Below, in pieces: positions 1-11,509 of a stretch of DNA of 64,000 nt (the stretch's first letter is position 1; every line of letters begins with the position of its first letter). The notes under the pieces are model-generated. The model ran no database searches. It had not been told where the DNA came from and saw nothing but the letters and a program-made list of their open reading frames with translations. The DNA comes from Solen grandis. Taxonomy: Eukaryota > Mollusca > Bivalvia > Adapedonta > Solenidae. The DNA lies in contig CM037783.1 of NCBI GenBank assembly GCA_021229015.1, positions 8,565,324 through 8,629,323 of the forward strand. The letters are read 5' to 3'. The translations under genes and the position numbers were made by a program.

Positions 1-137
1 GATATGTATTTATCACGTAGCAAAAACTGTTCAACACTTTCATACTTCCTAAAGCATTCAGCAAAACTCAAACCATTCTCTAACGCTGTGTCTAGCAGAT
101 GTAGATTTTCCACCTCATCGTCCTCGGAATCGGCCAT
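1..137 (-). CDS. N-terminal fragment of the 931-aa SANT-like protein (cut by window edge)
   Basis: The stretch is identical to the first 45 codons of the full copies at 3019-5814 and 14531-17326, with the ATG on the minus strand at 137-135. The rest lies outside the window. As in the other copies, the base before the ATG completes an AG splice acceptor, and the matching donor is at about 971. This shows the array continues to the left of the window. Confidence 0.85.
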   Translation of the reverse strand, partial: MADSEDDEVENLHLLDTALENGLSFAECFRKYESVEQFLLRDKYI

Positions 138-1201
138 CTGAAATGGATAAAATACAATTAATTAAATAGGAATTTTGGTAATTGAATTCATATTGATTAA
201 TTAACTCCAAATCACAGTTTCAGTTAACCCTTAAGTGAATCGGGTTAGGGTCTCACGGGTTTTTGAGTTATGGTTAAGGTTAAGGGTTTGGTAAGAGTAA
301 ACTAACTGTAACTAGAGTTTACTCCAAATGAGGAATGAACTTAATCTCAAGAAAAAGTAATAAAACATGAATAGTGACTGACAAAACAGGTTTTACAGTT
401 AAGGTTAGGTTAGGGGTAAGGGTTGGAGTAAACTAGTCGCAAAAGAGTTTACTCCAAATGTATGATGCAGAAATTAAAAAATCTCGATAAATGTTTAAAA
501 TTTAAATCGGTACTGAGATGACGGAGGGTTAGAGTTAGGGTATTGGGTTAGGGCTGGAGTAAACTAGAGGTAAATTTACTTGCAGATTGAGGATATGATA
601 ATCTCGATAAAATAGTTAAAAATTAAAAGTTATGTCCTATAAAAAAATAAGCTTCTAATCATATATTTTTACTTCTATTAACAAACACAGTTTTAATTAT
701 GATATATTAAGGTCTAAAATTAATAACTCCACAATATATATTCAAAAAAGAAAAACTATGACACAATGCTACTTATTTGTTCAAAAAAATGAATCGTGAA
801 AGAGAAGTGGAATATATCAATAACAACCAATACTTGTTTGATTATAATTCTGACGAAATAATAACTACTTTAACTATAAATTAAAATAAATCTATTTCCT
901 CAAAATCACCACGTTATGATATCAATTCAAAGGAAAAGAAAAAAATAATGAAATGCAAAAGATCAACTTACCTTCAAAAAAGTAGGTAGCACAAAAATCC
1001 AGAAATATAAATCACTATCACATCTTTTCACATAAACTTGCAAAGCGTAACTGACAAAAGCGAGGAAAAATGTATAGTGAAGTCAGATAGTAAGAGACAT
1101 ATGCCGTAACAACAAATCATTGCACGGAAAAAGATCACGTGACTGTCAGCCATTTTGTTTTGGGTCACGTGTTGGGTCATCTGTTGACGGGTCTGGACCA
1201 A

Positions 1202-1913
1202 ATGTCATACCCAGTCGGACAGAAACAAACTAGTCCTCTCAGCAGCTCAACGCCAGTTCAAAACAAGAAGCAAAGAACTGAAGTTGGCTTCACCTTTAAG
1301 AAGACGATTCCAAGACATCCACATACCCTCAACGACATAAGAGATTCTTCACTGCGATCAAACTTGAAGAAATATTACACCGAAAACTGGACCAAACAAG
1401 AGAAGCTAACCCCTGCGCAAAATGCCTTTGTGCAGTATTTTATGTTGGAGAAGAATAAAGGGTTTTCAGGTAATGATATATTTTGTCTATGCATATATAA
1501 TAACATATTTAATCTTTATGAAATAAACAAAGTTTCGGGTATATCTGTAATTTCCAGGATGTAGAATACATTCCATAATATGATTCTGAACGTACTTATT
1601 TTGGTTTGGACTTCAATTGAATTACTTTTATTTTTCAGGCAAAAGATCAGTCATCAACGCACTTTTTTCCGCCGGAGTCAAGGACGGGATGTGGTGCTCT
1701 ACTTTTGAGCCGGAAGGAATCAAACATAGTTTTACCGATTACTTGCGAGAAAAGTGTAAGAACCTACAGAAGAAAAAATTGGCAGAACAATCAATGCAGG
1801 ACTTTGCTAATGAATACGTTGCCTCTATGGACGTAGGGCAAATGAGTGGCCCAGTAGATGGCGAATGCAACGACAGAGGTGAAGGATATTCGACAAGACA
1901 GGACATGGACTAG
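1202..1913 (+). CDS. Small two-exon gene of the array, copy 1 (no telomeric tract)
   Basis: Exon 1 runs from the ATG at 1202 to 1469 and exon 2 from 1639 to the stop at 1911-1913. The junctions are consensus (TTTTCAG/GTAATG donor, TTTTTCAG/GC acceptor) and phase 1, and joining them keeps the frame. The product is about 145 aa, basic in exon 1 and Lys/Gln-rich in exon 2. I recognise no family, signal peptide or membrane segment. This copy lacks the CCCTAA tract found upstream of the start in the other copies, so translation must begin at the second Met used there. The gene is divergent from the large minus-strand gene of the preceding unit and probably shares its promoter region. Confidence 0.6.
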
Positions 1914-2351
1914 TTATTCTGGCAATAACTATAAAATCTACAAGTTAGATATAACTAAGACTAATATGTTTCACTCAGGTTGTGAAAATAATTTGTGTTT
2001 TGCTTTTCTTTTTACAGTTGCAATTCTTATTTCAATCTTGTCGAATTTGTTATGATTGTGATCATTATTTTTTTTTATTAAATTCTTGTATCAGCGTTTA
2101 CTTAAATGATTTAACGGTTCAGATATAGCCTTATTTCTTATATAGATACAACTGTGGGGTTCAATTTTTTGTTCATATTGAATACGTATTTTCTTTCCTA
2201 TTGTTAAATTATAAAGCAATTATATTAAATAAATGTAATATTACGTCTTGTCCATGGTTTATACTGCATCGCAGTTATTTCCAATGATGAATATACTACA
2301 CTTTCTAATTTTAGATCAATTTAAACAGAACTGGATTCCTTTAACAATCAC

Positions 2352-2530
2352 TTAGCCCCTCACCGCTGTGGGTTCGATTCCCGGCAGGGTCTCGGATTTT
2401 TAAGTGAGGAAGCTTTCCAGCTGGCTTGCGGAAGGTCGGTGGTTTACCCGGTGCCTCTGCATTCGGGGTTTCCTCCACCTGTAATTAGCTGGACGTCGCT
2501 ATATGACCGAAATATTGTCGCACCGAGTTA
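2352..2530 (+). repeat. 5'-truncated tRNA-derived SINE, array copy 1
   Basis: It matches the 3' two-thirds of the complete SINE at 61658-61906: a B-box-like GGTTCGATTCCCGGC, then the conserved body with TTTCCTCCACCTGTAATTAGC. The A box and 5' start are missing. The same truncated copy lies at the same place in every array unit, so insertion preceded amplification. Confidence 0.8.
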
Positions 2531-3018
2531 CATCTGACGGAGATAGTATTTCAGGTCAATAGAAAAACAAAACGTTTAATCAATTAAATCACATTAACAT
2601 TTATTAGAATGCATATTATCATATCATACAAGACATTTGAAATATATTCACTAGTGAAAATATGGTTTAAAAATCAAATATAAACATTCATACCCATAAC
2701 CCCTTACCTGATAAAGTTTATAAGGTATACTCTTTATACTGAAAAAGGGGTGTTAACTCTAACCCGAACCCATTACTCCAAACCTTACCCTATATTTAAC
2801 CATAAATTTTGCCATTTACACAATTAATTTAAAATCTATTTTTCATTATTTTTGACATACATGCATTCATATATACATACCTATATAGGTATTGAGTTTC
2901 AATGCGGCTTACTCTAAGGCTGACGGTTTGTGTAAGGAATTAATTAATAGTCCTGACAAAAATACACAATAGTTGGCAATAAATTCAATAAGCCCGAGCT
3001 CAAGATTTTGTCCCTGTT

Positions 3019-5814
3019 TCATTTGTTTTTCTTTTTTATTCGCTTCAGTTTTACTTTAAATGCTTCGAGGGATCTATCTGGTATTTGCATTTCCCGACAA
3101 CGTTCTTGATAGTACTGCCATTTCTTAAACAATGTCCACTGTGGATTTGTTGAATCACTTTCATTAAGAAGACCCAATTCAACTGACGTCCATACGCTGT
3201 TACAGCGACTGCTTGGTTTGTGTTTGATCTGAGCTTCCTCTGACTCTGTTGTTGTTCTTATGCTAAAGTCATAATCCCCTATTCGGTAGGGTTGATCAAC
3301 GTTGTCGTCACTCTTTGGTACATTTTCTTCTACCACTTGTGTTTTTTCTCTTATGTTTGAGGTGTCCTCTGTAGACCTTTTTTTGTCCAATTTTATCGGG
3401 ATTGAGGGATGAAGGCGGTACAACTTTACTGTATTCACAAATGGGACTTGAAATTTGCACTGAATTTGAAGGATCCTGAGGGACGATTGACTGACAGGAA
3501 GCTGTCTCTCAACAGAACCTAGCTTTCGATAGTCGACGTACCTTCCAAGTTGAATCAATGCTAAACAAGAGACAAAGACTAGCACCTTAATCAGGTCAAC
3601 TTCTTTCAATTGCTGTTCGGCAAGTTTCTCCCAAACAGGCTTTATCCAAGGAAATGGGTTTTCTCTGTACAATGAACTATGGCAAAGTTTCATTTTCTCC
3701 ATGCTTGAAACAACAACTGCATGCACCCTATCCACGTCAATACTTCCGTTGTCCCTTCCTGATATGTCAACAATGGACCAATAACCATACTTATACTCCC
3801 AGCACATAACTGCATTTCGACTCTCGTCATGTGACCTAAACGCAGGAAAGTAACCAAGAGATAAACTGTTTATACCTTTTTCAATAGATGACTCAACTTT
3901 GACCTTTAGATTCTGAAGAAAGGTCCTTAATACGACAAATACCATCGGCCATTTTCCCTTCTTAACTGACATCAACCTTTGTATGAGTTCAGCGATTGTG
4001 ATTCCACCGACTATTTTCTTATTAGCATTTCCGTGTGAAGCTTTCAACAGCATTGTGAAATGATCGAGTGTCAGAAACAAATTGCCAATTGAATGAAATT
4101 CTTTTAGTAAAGTCATCAAAAGTTTTTTGCCTATGACAGTTTCACTACATCCAACCAAATTTACGAAACCACTTGCGCTCTCAATCCGACGTTGCGCTGT
4201 TATGTTCTTTGTGTACAGACGCAATGGAGGCAATGTAGTTCCATCTATACAACAAGCAAAACAGTTTTCCAAAGACAGAAATCCCATTCGGTCTGTGCGG
4301 CTACGAGATGGGTACTCTAAACCTGGACCTAGGTTTATGGAATAAATTCTTGAAGTGCCAGCCATTGGATGTCCCCAGAGAAGTTTTTCCACAGCCAATT
4401 CACACTGAAATGTTTTCCAAACACTGTCTATATCACCGGTCCCCTTCTTGGTCTCAAAGGCTTCAAATAATTCTCGATGCAAATGAAGACCAACACTTCG
4501 CAACCTGTATATAATGTTGAAACCTTTCATGAATGGTACAATCATGGAATGGGTAGCTAGTAGTTGTTCGAGTTTGTCCTGTCGTATTAGGTTTGCTGCG
4601 TCAATTTCTTTTCTGATATGTTTCAAGCTTACCACGAACTCTAATCTGCATACCCCGTCGCGACATTGGAAAAAGTTGCTTTCAATTTCAGAAAGATATT
4701 TCGATGCATCTTTGTAGAGACTTCTCTCACATGGTGTACTTTGAATACCTTTTACAATCAGTATTGATGCAGAAATAGGATGAACCCGTGTCGTTGGATA
4801 ACGGTGTGGTAAATCACTGTACATCTGAGCAAATCTGATGTCTTCGGGACAAACGTCTCTAAGCAAGGCAGAAATACTGAGATCCCTACCATCCAAAGAC
4901 GTTTGAAAGTTTGCACATTGTCCAAAGGAAAAGGCAGATATAACTTGGCAGCGAGGACCAGTCACTTCTTTAATGCCTTGCCGGCTCCAAAAGAGATCCA
5001 TTGTTCCGGAAGAAATGGCATGACCTACGTGAACACACATCTCTTCCACCGCTCTCTCATCTGCAATTGGCAGTGGTACTAATCCGCTCCATTTATCTCC
5101 AAAACGGAAACTAAACACAATTTTTCTGAAATTTGGAAGTTCGGTCAGTTCTGTATTTCGCAAAGCGTTTTTAAAACTTTGGAGGATCCTAGCTTCATCT
5201 CCTGGTAAGACAAAAACCCTCTTAGCAGCGTTCAAGTTATTCTTTGCTAATGTTTGTAATGCCTCGCCACGAATCCACATTTTCTTCAATTCTAACTGAA
5301 AATTAAATCTCAGTCTCTCCATAAACTGAACAACAAGCTTTTTTTGCAAGTCGTGTGGATAAGATGAAGCTTCCTTGAAGTCAGGAAGAATTCCAAGCCA
5401 GGTCTCCCACTGTCCGTCATATATAAGCTGTGTCCCGACTGCTTCTTTCAACACTCTTAGACTGTTTTCACTATACATTGACAATTTCAAATGCTTCTTT
5501 AGAACGGGGAACAGTTTTTTCAATCCAAAAATACCTACTGGCAATAAATCTAGGTGTCTGAATTTCGACAGAAAACCATCCGCAATGCTTTTCCAGACTA
5601 TGGTTACTCCATCAATATCAGACTTGAAATCAAGTTCTTCCAGATCTGCTTCAGATGTTATGTTAGTTCCTCGGACAGATATGTATTTATCACGTAGCAA
5701 AAACTGTTCAACACTTTCATACTTCCTAAAGCATTCAGCAAAACTCAAACCATTCTCTAACGCTGTGTCTAGCAGATGTAGATTTTCCACCTCATCGTCC
5801 TCGGAATCGGCCAT
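3019..5814 (-). CDS. 931-aa protein with C-terminal Myb/SANT-like domain, array copy 1
   Basis: One uninterrupted 931-codon exon. The N-terminus is acidic, the bulk is an unrecognised globular region with no membrane segment or signal peptide, and the C-terminus is Lys-rich. Residues about 874-925 have the spaced aromatics of a Myb/SANT-like DNA-binding fold (W875, W893, W899, then a basic helix ending KVKLKRIKKK), so a nuclear DNA-binding role is inferred. The ATG is directly preceded by a splice acceptor (TTTCAG/ATG), and a perfect donor (AAG/GTAAGT) lies at 6650, implying an 835-nt intron in the 5'UTR. I do not recognise the central 800 residues as any transposase or polymerase. A mobile-element protein and a host gene are both possible. 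Confidence 0.75.
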   Translation of the reverse strand: MADSEDDEVENLHLLDTALENGLSFAECFRKYESVEQFLLRDKYISVRGTNITSEADLEELDFKSDIDGVTIVWKSIADGFLSKFRHLDLLPVGIFGLKKLFPVLKKHLKLSMYSENSLRVLKEAVGTQLIYDGQWETWLGILPDFKEASSYPHDLQKKLVVQFMERLRFNFQLELKKMWIRGEALQTLAKNNLNAAKRVFVLPGDEARILQSFKNALRNTELTELPNFRKIVFSFRFGDKWSGLVPLPIADERAVEEMCVHVGHAISSGTMDLFWSRQGIKEVTGPRCQVISAFSFGQCANFQTSLDGRDLSISALLRDVCPEDIRFAQMYSDLPHRYPTTRVHPISASILIVKGIQSTPCERSLYKDASKYLSEIESNFFQCRDGVCRLEFVVSLKHIRKEIDAANLIRQDKLEQLLATHSMIVPFMKGFNIIYRLRSVGLHLHRELFEAFETKKGTGDIDSVWKTFQCELAVEKLLWGHPMAGTSRIYSINLGPGLEYPSRSRTDRMGFLSLENCFACCIDGTTLPPLRLYTKNITAQRRIESASGFVNLVGCSETVIGKKLLMTLLKEFHSIGNLFLTLDHFTMLLKASHGNANKKIVGGITIAELIQRLMSVKKGKWPMVFVVLRTFLQNLKVKVESSIEKGINSLSLGYFPAFRSHDESRNAVMCWEYKYGYWSIVDISGRDNGSIDVDRVHAVVVSSMEKMKLCHSSLYRENPFPWIKPVWEKLAEQQLKEVDLIKVLVFVSCLALIQLGRYVDYRKLGSVERQLPVSQSSLRILQIQCKFQVPFVNTVKLYRLHPSIPIKLDKKRSTEDTSNIREKTQVVEENVPKSDDNVDQPYRIGDYDFSIRTTTESEEAQIKHKPSSRCNSVWTSVELGLLNESDSTNPQWTLFKKWQYYQERCREMQIPDRSLEAFKVKLKRIKKKNK

Positions 5815-6649
5815 CTGAAATGGATAAAATACAATTAATTAAATAGGAATTTTGGTAATTGAATTCATATTGATTAATTAACTCCAAATCACAGTTTCAG
5901 TTAACCCCTTAAGTGAATCGGGTTAGGGTCTCACGGGTTTTTGAGTTATGGTTAAGGTTAAGGGTTTGGTAAGAGTAAACTAACTGTAACTAGAGTTTAC
6001 TCCAAATGAGGAATGAACTTAATCTCAAGAAAAAGTAATAAAACATGAATAGTGACTGACAAAACAGGTTTTACAGTTAAGGTTAGGTTAGGGGTAAGGG
6101 TTGGAGTAAACTAGTCGCAAAAGAGTTTACTCCAAATGTATGATGCAGAAATTAAAAAATCTCGATAAATGTTTAAAATTTAAATCGGTACTGAGATGAC
6201 GGAGGGTTAGAGTTAGGGTATTGGGTTAGGGCTGGAGTAAACTAGAGGTAAATTTACTTGCAGATTGAGGATATGATAATCTCGATAAAATAGTTAAAAA
6301 TTAAAAGTTATGTCCTATAAAAAAATAAGCTTCTAATCATATATTTTTACTTCTATTAACAAACACAGTTTTAATTATGATATATTAAGGTCTAAAATTA
6401 ATAACTCCACAATATATATTCAAAAAAGAAAAACTATGACACAATGCTACTTATTTGTTCAAAAAAATGAATCGTGAAAGAGAAGTGGAATATATCAATA
6501 ACAACCAATACTTGTTTGATTATAATTCTGACGAAATAATAACTACTTTAACTATAAATTAAAATAAATCTATTTCCTCAAAATCACCACGTTATGATAT
6601 CAATTCAAAGGAAAAGAAAAAAATAATGAAATGCAAAAGATCAACTTAC
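5815..6649 (-). other. 5'UTR intron of the 931-aa gene, rich in TTAGGG-like motifs
   Basis: The minus-strand donor AAG/GTAAGT lies at 6650/6649 and the acceptor CAG at 5817-5815 immediately precedes the ATG. The plus strand between them holds several degenerate telomere-like stretches (for example GGGTTAGGGT and GGTTAGGTTAGGGG) and three repeats of an AGAGTTTACTCCAAATG-type motif. The same arrangement recurs in the other units (intron 11510-12342 and 17327-18159). Confidence 0.65.
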
Positions 6650-6927
6650 CTTCAAAAAAGTAGGTAGCACAAAAATCCAGAAATATAAATCACTATCACA
6701 TCTTTTCACATAAACTTGCAAAGCGTAACTGACAAAAGCGAGGAAAAATGTATAGTGAAGTCAGATAGTAAGAGACATATGCCGTAACAACAAATCATTG
6801 CACGGAAAAAGATCACGTGACTGTCAGCCATTTTGTTTTGGGTCACGTGTTGGGTCATCTGTTGACGGGTCAACATTCGTTTCAAGCCTATACCCTAACC
6901 CTAACCCTAACCCTAACCCTAACCCTA
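6650..6927. promoter_or_regulatory. Putative bidirectional promoter of the array gene pair
   Basis: This is the short region between the non-coding first exon of the minus-strand gene and the start of the plus-strand gene. It contains two CACGTG E-boxes (in GATCACGTGACT and GGTCACGTGTT) about 25 bp apart. Equivalent regions lie at 12344-12624 and 18160-18443. Shared promoter function is inferred from the divergent layout. Confidence 0.45.
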
Positions 6928-6928
6928 A
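6893..6928 (+). repeat. Telomeric CCCTAA tract abutting the start codon, copy 2
   Basis: Six perfect or near-perfect CCCTAA hexamers run directly into the ATG of the small gene (CCCTAATGG). Copy 4 (18403-18444) has one more hexamer. Copy 3 (12586-12624) is irregular, with five-base CCTAA units. Copy 1 has none. Confidence 0.95.
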
Positions 6929-7648
6929 TGGACCAAATGTCATACCCAGTCGGACAGAAACAAACTAGTCCTCTCAGCAGCTCAACGCCAGTTCAAAACA
7001 AGAAGCAAAGAACTGAAGTTGGCTTCACCTTTAAGAAGACGATTCCAAGACATCCACATACCCTCAACGACATAAGAGATTCTTCACTGCGATCAAACTT
7101 GAAGAAATATTACACCGAAAACTGGACCAAACAAGAGAAGCTAACCCCTGCGCAAAATGCCTTTGTGCAGTATTTTATGTTGGAGAAGAATAAAGGGTTT
7201 TCAGGTAATGATATATTTTGTCTATGCATATATAATAACATATTTAATCTTTATGAAATAAACAAAGTTTCGGGTATATCTGTAATTTCCAGGATGTAGA
7301 ATACATTCCATAATATGATTCTGAACGTACTTATTTTGGTTTGGACTTCAATTGAATTACTTTTATTTTTCAGGCAAAAGATCAGTCATCAACGCACTTT
7401 TTTCCGCCGGAGTCAAGGACGGGATGTGGTGCTCTACTTTTGAGCCGGAAGGAATCAAACATAGTTTTACCGATTACTTGCGAGAAAAGTGTAAGAACCT
7501 ACAGAAGAAAAAATTGGCAGAACAATCAATGCAGGACTTTGCTAATGAATACGTTGCCTCTATGGACGTAGGGCAAATGAGTGGCCCAGTAGATGGCGAA
7601 TGCAACGACAGAGGTGAAGGATATTCGACAAGACAGGACATGGACTAG
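6928..7648 (+). CDS. Small two-exon gene of the array, copy 2
   Basis: Exon 1 is 6928-7204 and exon 2 is 7374-7648, with a phase-1 intron of 169 nt and consensus GT/AG. The chosen ATG is the first one after the telomeric tract. The frame stays open upstream through the tract (it would read alternating Thr-Leu), but there is no ATG there, only a GTG at 6817. The product is about 149 aa with no recognised family. A possible AATAAA signal lies at 8049-8054. Confidence 0.6.
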
Positions 7649-8174
7649 TTATTCTGGCAATAACTATAAAATCTACAAGTTAGATATAACTAAGACTAAT
7701 ATGTTTCACTCAGGTTGTGAAAATAATTTGTGTTTTGCTTTTCTTTTTACAGTTGCAATTCTTATTTCAATCTTGTCGAATTTGTTATGATTGTGATCAT
7801 TATTTTTTTTTATTAAATTCTTGTATCAGCGTTTACTTAAATGATTTAACGGTTCAGATATAGCCTTATTTCTTATATAGATACAACTGTGGGGTTCAAT
7901 TTTTTGTTCATATATTTGAAATTTATAGAAACTAATCATTTTCTTACACATCAATGTTTGTTTTCAAGTGTGCTGATTATTTTCATTTCTTTCACATGAT
8001 TTTTGTTAATTGATTGTTAACACTTTAAATTATAAAGCAATTATATTAAATAAATGTAATATTACGTCTTGTCCATGGTTTATACTGCATCGCAGTTATT
8101 TCCAATGATGAATATACTACACTTTCTAATTTTTAGATCAATTTAAACAGAACTGGATTCCTTTAACAATCACT

Positions 8175-8353
8175 TAGCCCCTCACCGCTGTGGGTTCGAT
8201 TCCGGCAGGGTCTCGGATTTTTAAGTGAGGAAGCTTTCCAGCTGGCTTGCGGAAGGTCGGTGGTTTACCCGGGTGCCTCTGCATTCGGGGTTTCCTCCAC
8301 CTGTAATTAGCTGGACGTCGCTATATGACCGAAATATTGTCGCACCGAGTTAC
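8175..8353 (+). repeat. 5'-truncated tRNA-derived SINE, array copy 2
   Basis: It is the same truncated SINE as in copy 1 at the homologous position, with small base differences including a shortened B-box-side C run. Confidence 0.8.
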
Positions 8354-8808
8354 ATCTGACGGAGATAGTATTTCAGGTCAATAGAAAAACAAAACGTTTA
8401 ATCAATTAAATCACATTAACATTTATTAGAATGCATATTATCATATCATACAAGACATTTGAAATATATTCACTAGTGAAAATAAACCCCTTCCTGGTTT
8501 AAAATAAATATAAGGTATACTCTTTATACTGAAAAAGGGGTGTTAACTCTAACCCGAACCCATTACTCCAAACCTTACCCTATATTTAACCATAAATTTT
8601 GCCATTTACACAATTAATTTAAAATCTATTTTTCATTATTTTTGACATACATGCATTCATATATACATACCTATATAGGTATTGAGTTTCAATGCGGCTT
8701 ACTCTAAGGCTGACGGTTTGTGTAAGGAATTAATTAATAGTCCTGACAAAAATACACAATAGTTGGCAATAAATTCAATAAGCCCGAGCTCAAGATTTTG
8801 TCCCTGTT

Positions 8809-9027
8809 TCATTTGTTTTTCTTTTTTATTCGCTTCAGTTTTACTTTAAATGCTTCGAGGGATCTATCTGGTATTTGCATTTCCCGACAACGTTCTTGAT
8901 AGTACTGCCATTTCTTAAACAATGTCCACTGTGGATTTGTTGAATCACTTTCATTAAGAAGACCCAATTCAACTGACGTCCATACGCTGTTACAGCGACT
9001 GCTTGGTGGTATTTCATTTCCCGACAA
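8809..9027 (-). pseudogene. Detached SANT-like C-terminus of array copy 2
   Basis: This frame encodes the C-terminal Myb/SANT-like segment of the 931-aa protein, but a deletion/filler event at about 9006-9034 separates it from the rest. It has its own ATG at 9027, but nothing suggests independent expression. Confidence 0.7.
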
Positions 9028-11509
9028 CGTTCTTAGTTTTTTCTCTTATGTTTGAGGTGTCCTCTGTAGACCTTTTTTTGTCCAATTTTATCGGGATTGA
9101 GGGATGAAGGCGGTACAACTTTACTGTATTCACAAATGGGACTTGAAATTTGCACTGAATTTGAAGGATCCTGAGGGACGATTGACTGACAGGAAGCTGT
9201 CTCTCAACAGAACCTAGCTTTCGATAGTCGACGTACCTTCCAAGTTGAATCAATGCTAAACAAGAGACAAAGACTAGCACCTTAATCAGGTCAACTTCTT
9301 TCAATTGCTGTTCGGCAAGTTTCTCCCAAACAGGCTTTATCCAAGGAAATGGGTTTTCTCTGTACAATGAACTATGGCAAAGTTTCATTTTCTCCATGCT
9401 TGAAACAACAACTGCATGCACCCTATCCACGTCAATACTTCCGTTGTCCCTTCCTGATATGTCAACAATGGACCAATAACCATACTTATACTCCCAGCAC
9501 ATAACTGCATTTCGACTCTCGTCATGTGACCTAAACGCAGGAAAGTAACCAAGAGATAAACTGTTTATACCTTTTTCAATAGATGACTCAACTTTGACCT
9601 TTAGATTCTGAAGAAAGGTCCTTAATACGACAAATACCATCGGCCATTTTCCCTTCTTAACTGACATCAACCTTTGTATGAGTTCAGCGATTGTGATTCC
9701 ACCGACTATTTTCTTATTAGCATTTCCGTGTGAAGCTTTCAACAGCATTGTGAAATGATCGAGTGTCAGAAACAAATTGCCAATTGAATGAAATTCTTTT
9801 AGTAAAGTCATCAAAAGTTTTTTGCCTATGACAGTTTCACTACATCCAACCAAATTTACGAAACCACTTGCGCTCTCAATCCGACGTTGCGCTGTTATGT
9901 TCTTTGTGTACAGACGCAATGGAGGCAATGTAGTTCCATCTATACAACAAGCAAAACAGTTTTCCAAAGACAGAAATCCCATTCGGTCTGTGCGGCTACG
10001 AGATGGGTACTCTAAACCTGGACCTAGGTTTATGGAATAAATTCTTGAAGTGCCAGCCATTGGATGTCCCCAGAGAAGTTTTTCCACAGCCAATTCACAC
10101 TGAAATGTTTTCCAAACACTGTCTATATCACCGGTCCCCTTCTTGGTCTCAAAGGCTTCAAATAATTCTCGATGCAAATGAAGACCAACACTTCGCAACC
10201 TGTATATAATGTTGAAACCTTTCATGAATGGTACAATCATGGAATGGGTAGCTAGTAGTTGTTCGAGTTTGTCCTGTCGTATTAGGTTTGCTGCGTCAAT
10301 TTCTTTTCTGATATGTTTCAAGCTTACCACGAACTCTAATCTGCATACCCCGTCGCGACATTGGAAAAAGTTGCTTTCAATTTCAGAAAGATATTTCGAT
10401 GCATCTTTGTAGAGACTTCTCTCACATGGTGTACTTTGAATACCTTTTACAATCAGTATTGATGCAGAAATAGGATGAACCCGTGTCGTTGGATAACGGT
10501 GTGGTAAATCACTGTACATCTGAGCAAATCTGATGTCTTCGGGACAAACGTCTCTAAGCAAGGCAGAAATACTGAGATCCCTACCATCCAAAGACGTTTG
10601 AAAGTTTGCACATTGTCCAAAGGAAAAGGCAGATATAACTTGGCAGCGAGGACCAGTCACTTCTTTAATGCCTTGCCGGCTCCAAAAGAGATCCATTGTT
10701 CCGGAAGAAATGGCATGACCTACGTGAACACACATCTCTTCCACCGCTCTCTCATCTGCAATTGGCAGTGGTACTAATCCGCTCCATTTATCTCCAAAAC
10801 GGAAACTAAACACAATTTTTCTGAAATTTGGAAGTTCGGTCAGTTCTGTATTTCGCAAAGCGTTTTTAAAACTTTGGAGGATCCTAGCTTCATCTCCTGG
10901 TAAGACAAAAACCCTCTTAGCAGCGTTCAAGTTATTCTTTGCTAATGTTTGTAATGCCTCGCCACGAATCCACATTTTCTTCAATTCTAACTGAAAATTA
11001 AATCTCAGTCTCTCCATAAACTGAACAACAAGCTTTTTTTGCAAGTCGTGTGGATAAGATGAAGCTTCCTTGAAGTCAGGAAGAATTCCAAGCCAGGTCT
11101 CCCACTGTCCGTCATATATAAGCTGTGTCCCGACTGCTTCTTTCAACACTCTTAGACTGTTTTCACTATACATTGACAATTTCAAATGCTTCTTTAGAAC
11201 GGGGAACAGTTTTTTCAATCCAAAAATACCTACTGGCAATAAATCTAGGTGTCTGAATTTCGACAGAAAACCATCCGCAATGCTTTTCCAGACTATGGTT
11301 ACTCCATCAATATCAGACTTGAAATCAAGTTCTTCCAGATCTGCTTCAGATGTTATGTTAGTTCCTCGGACAGATATGTATTTATCACGTAGCAAAAACT
11401 GTTCAACACTTTCATACTTCCTAAAGCATTCAGCAAAACTCAAACCATTCTCTAACGCTGTGTCTAGCAGATGTAGATTTTCCACCTCATCGTCCTCGGA
11501 ATCGGCCAT
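9014..11509 (-). pseudogene. 931-aa gene, copy 2, truncated to 831 aa by deletion with templated filler
   Basis: Residues 1 to about 824 match the intact copies. Then about 125 bp is replaced by about 28 bp of filler, the frame shifts and translation stops at 9014. The SANT-like C-terminus is lost from this product. The splice acceptor before the ATG (11510) and donor (12343) are kept, so a shortened protein lacking the DNA-binding segment could still be made. Confidence 0.8.

Noticed and set aside
1139..1201. Extending the small array gene upstream to the GTG, including the Thr-Leu repeat in other copies
   Set aside because: No ATG upstream, the frame is broken in copy 3 and the tract is absent in copy 1. 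The tract is better read as leader.
4127..5818. Plus-strand open frames opposite the 931-aa gene (also in the other copies)
   Set aside because: Shadow frames of the minus-strand coding exon. The minus strand alone has the intact frame and splice signals.
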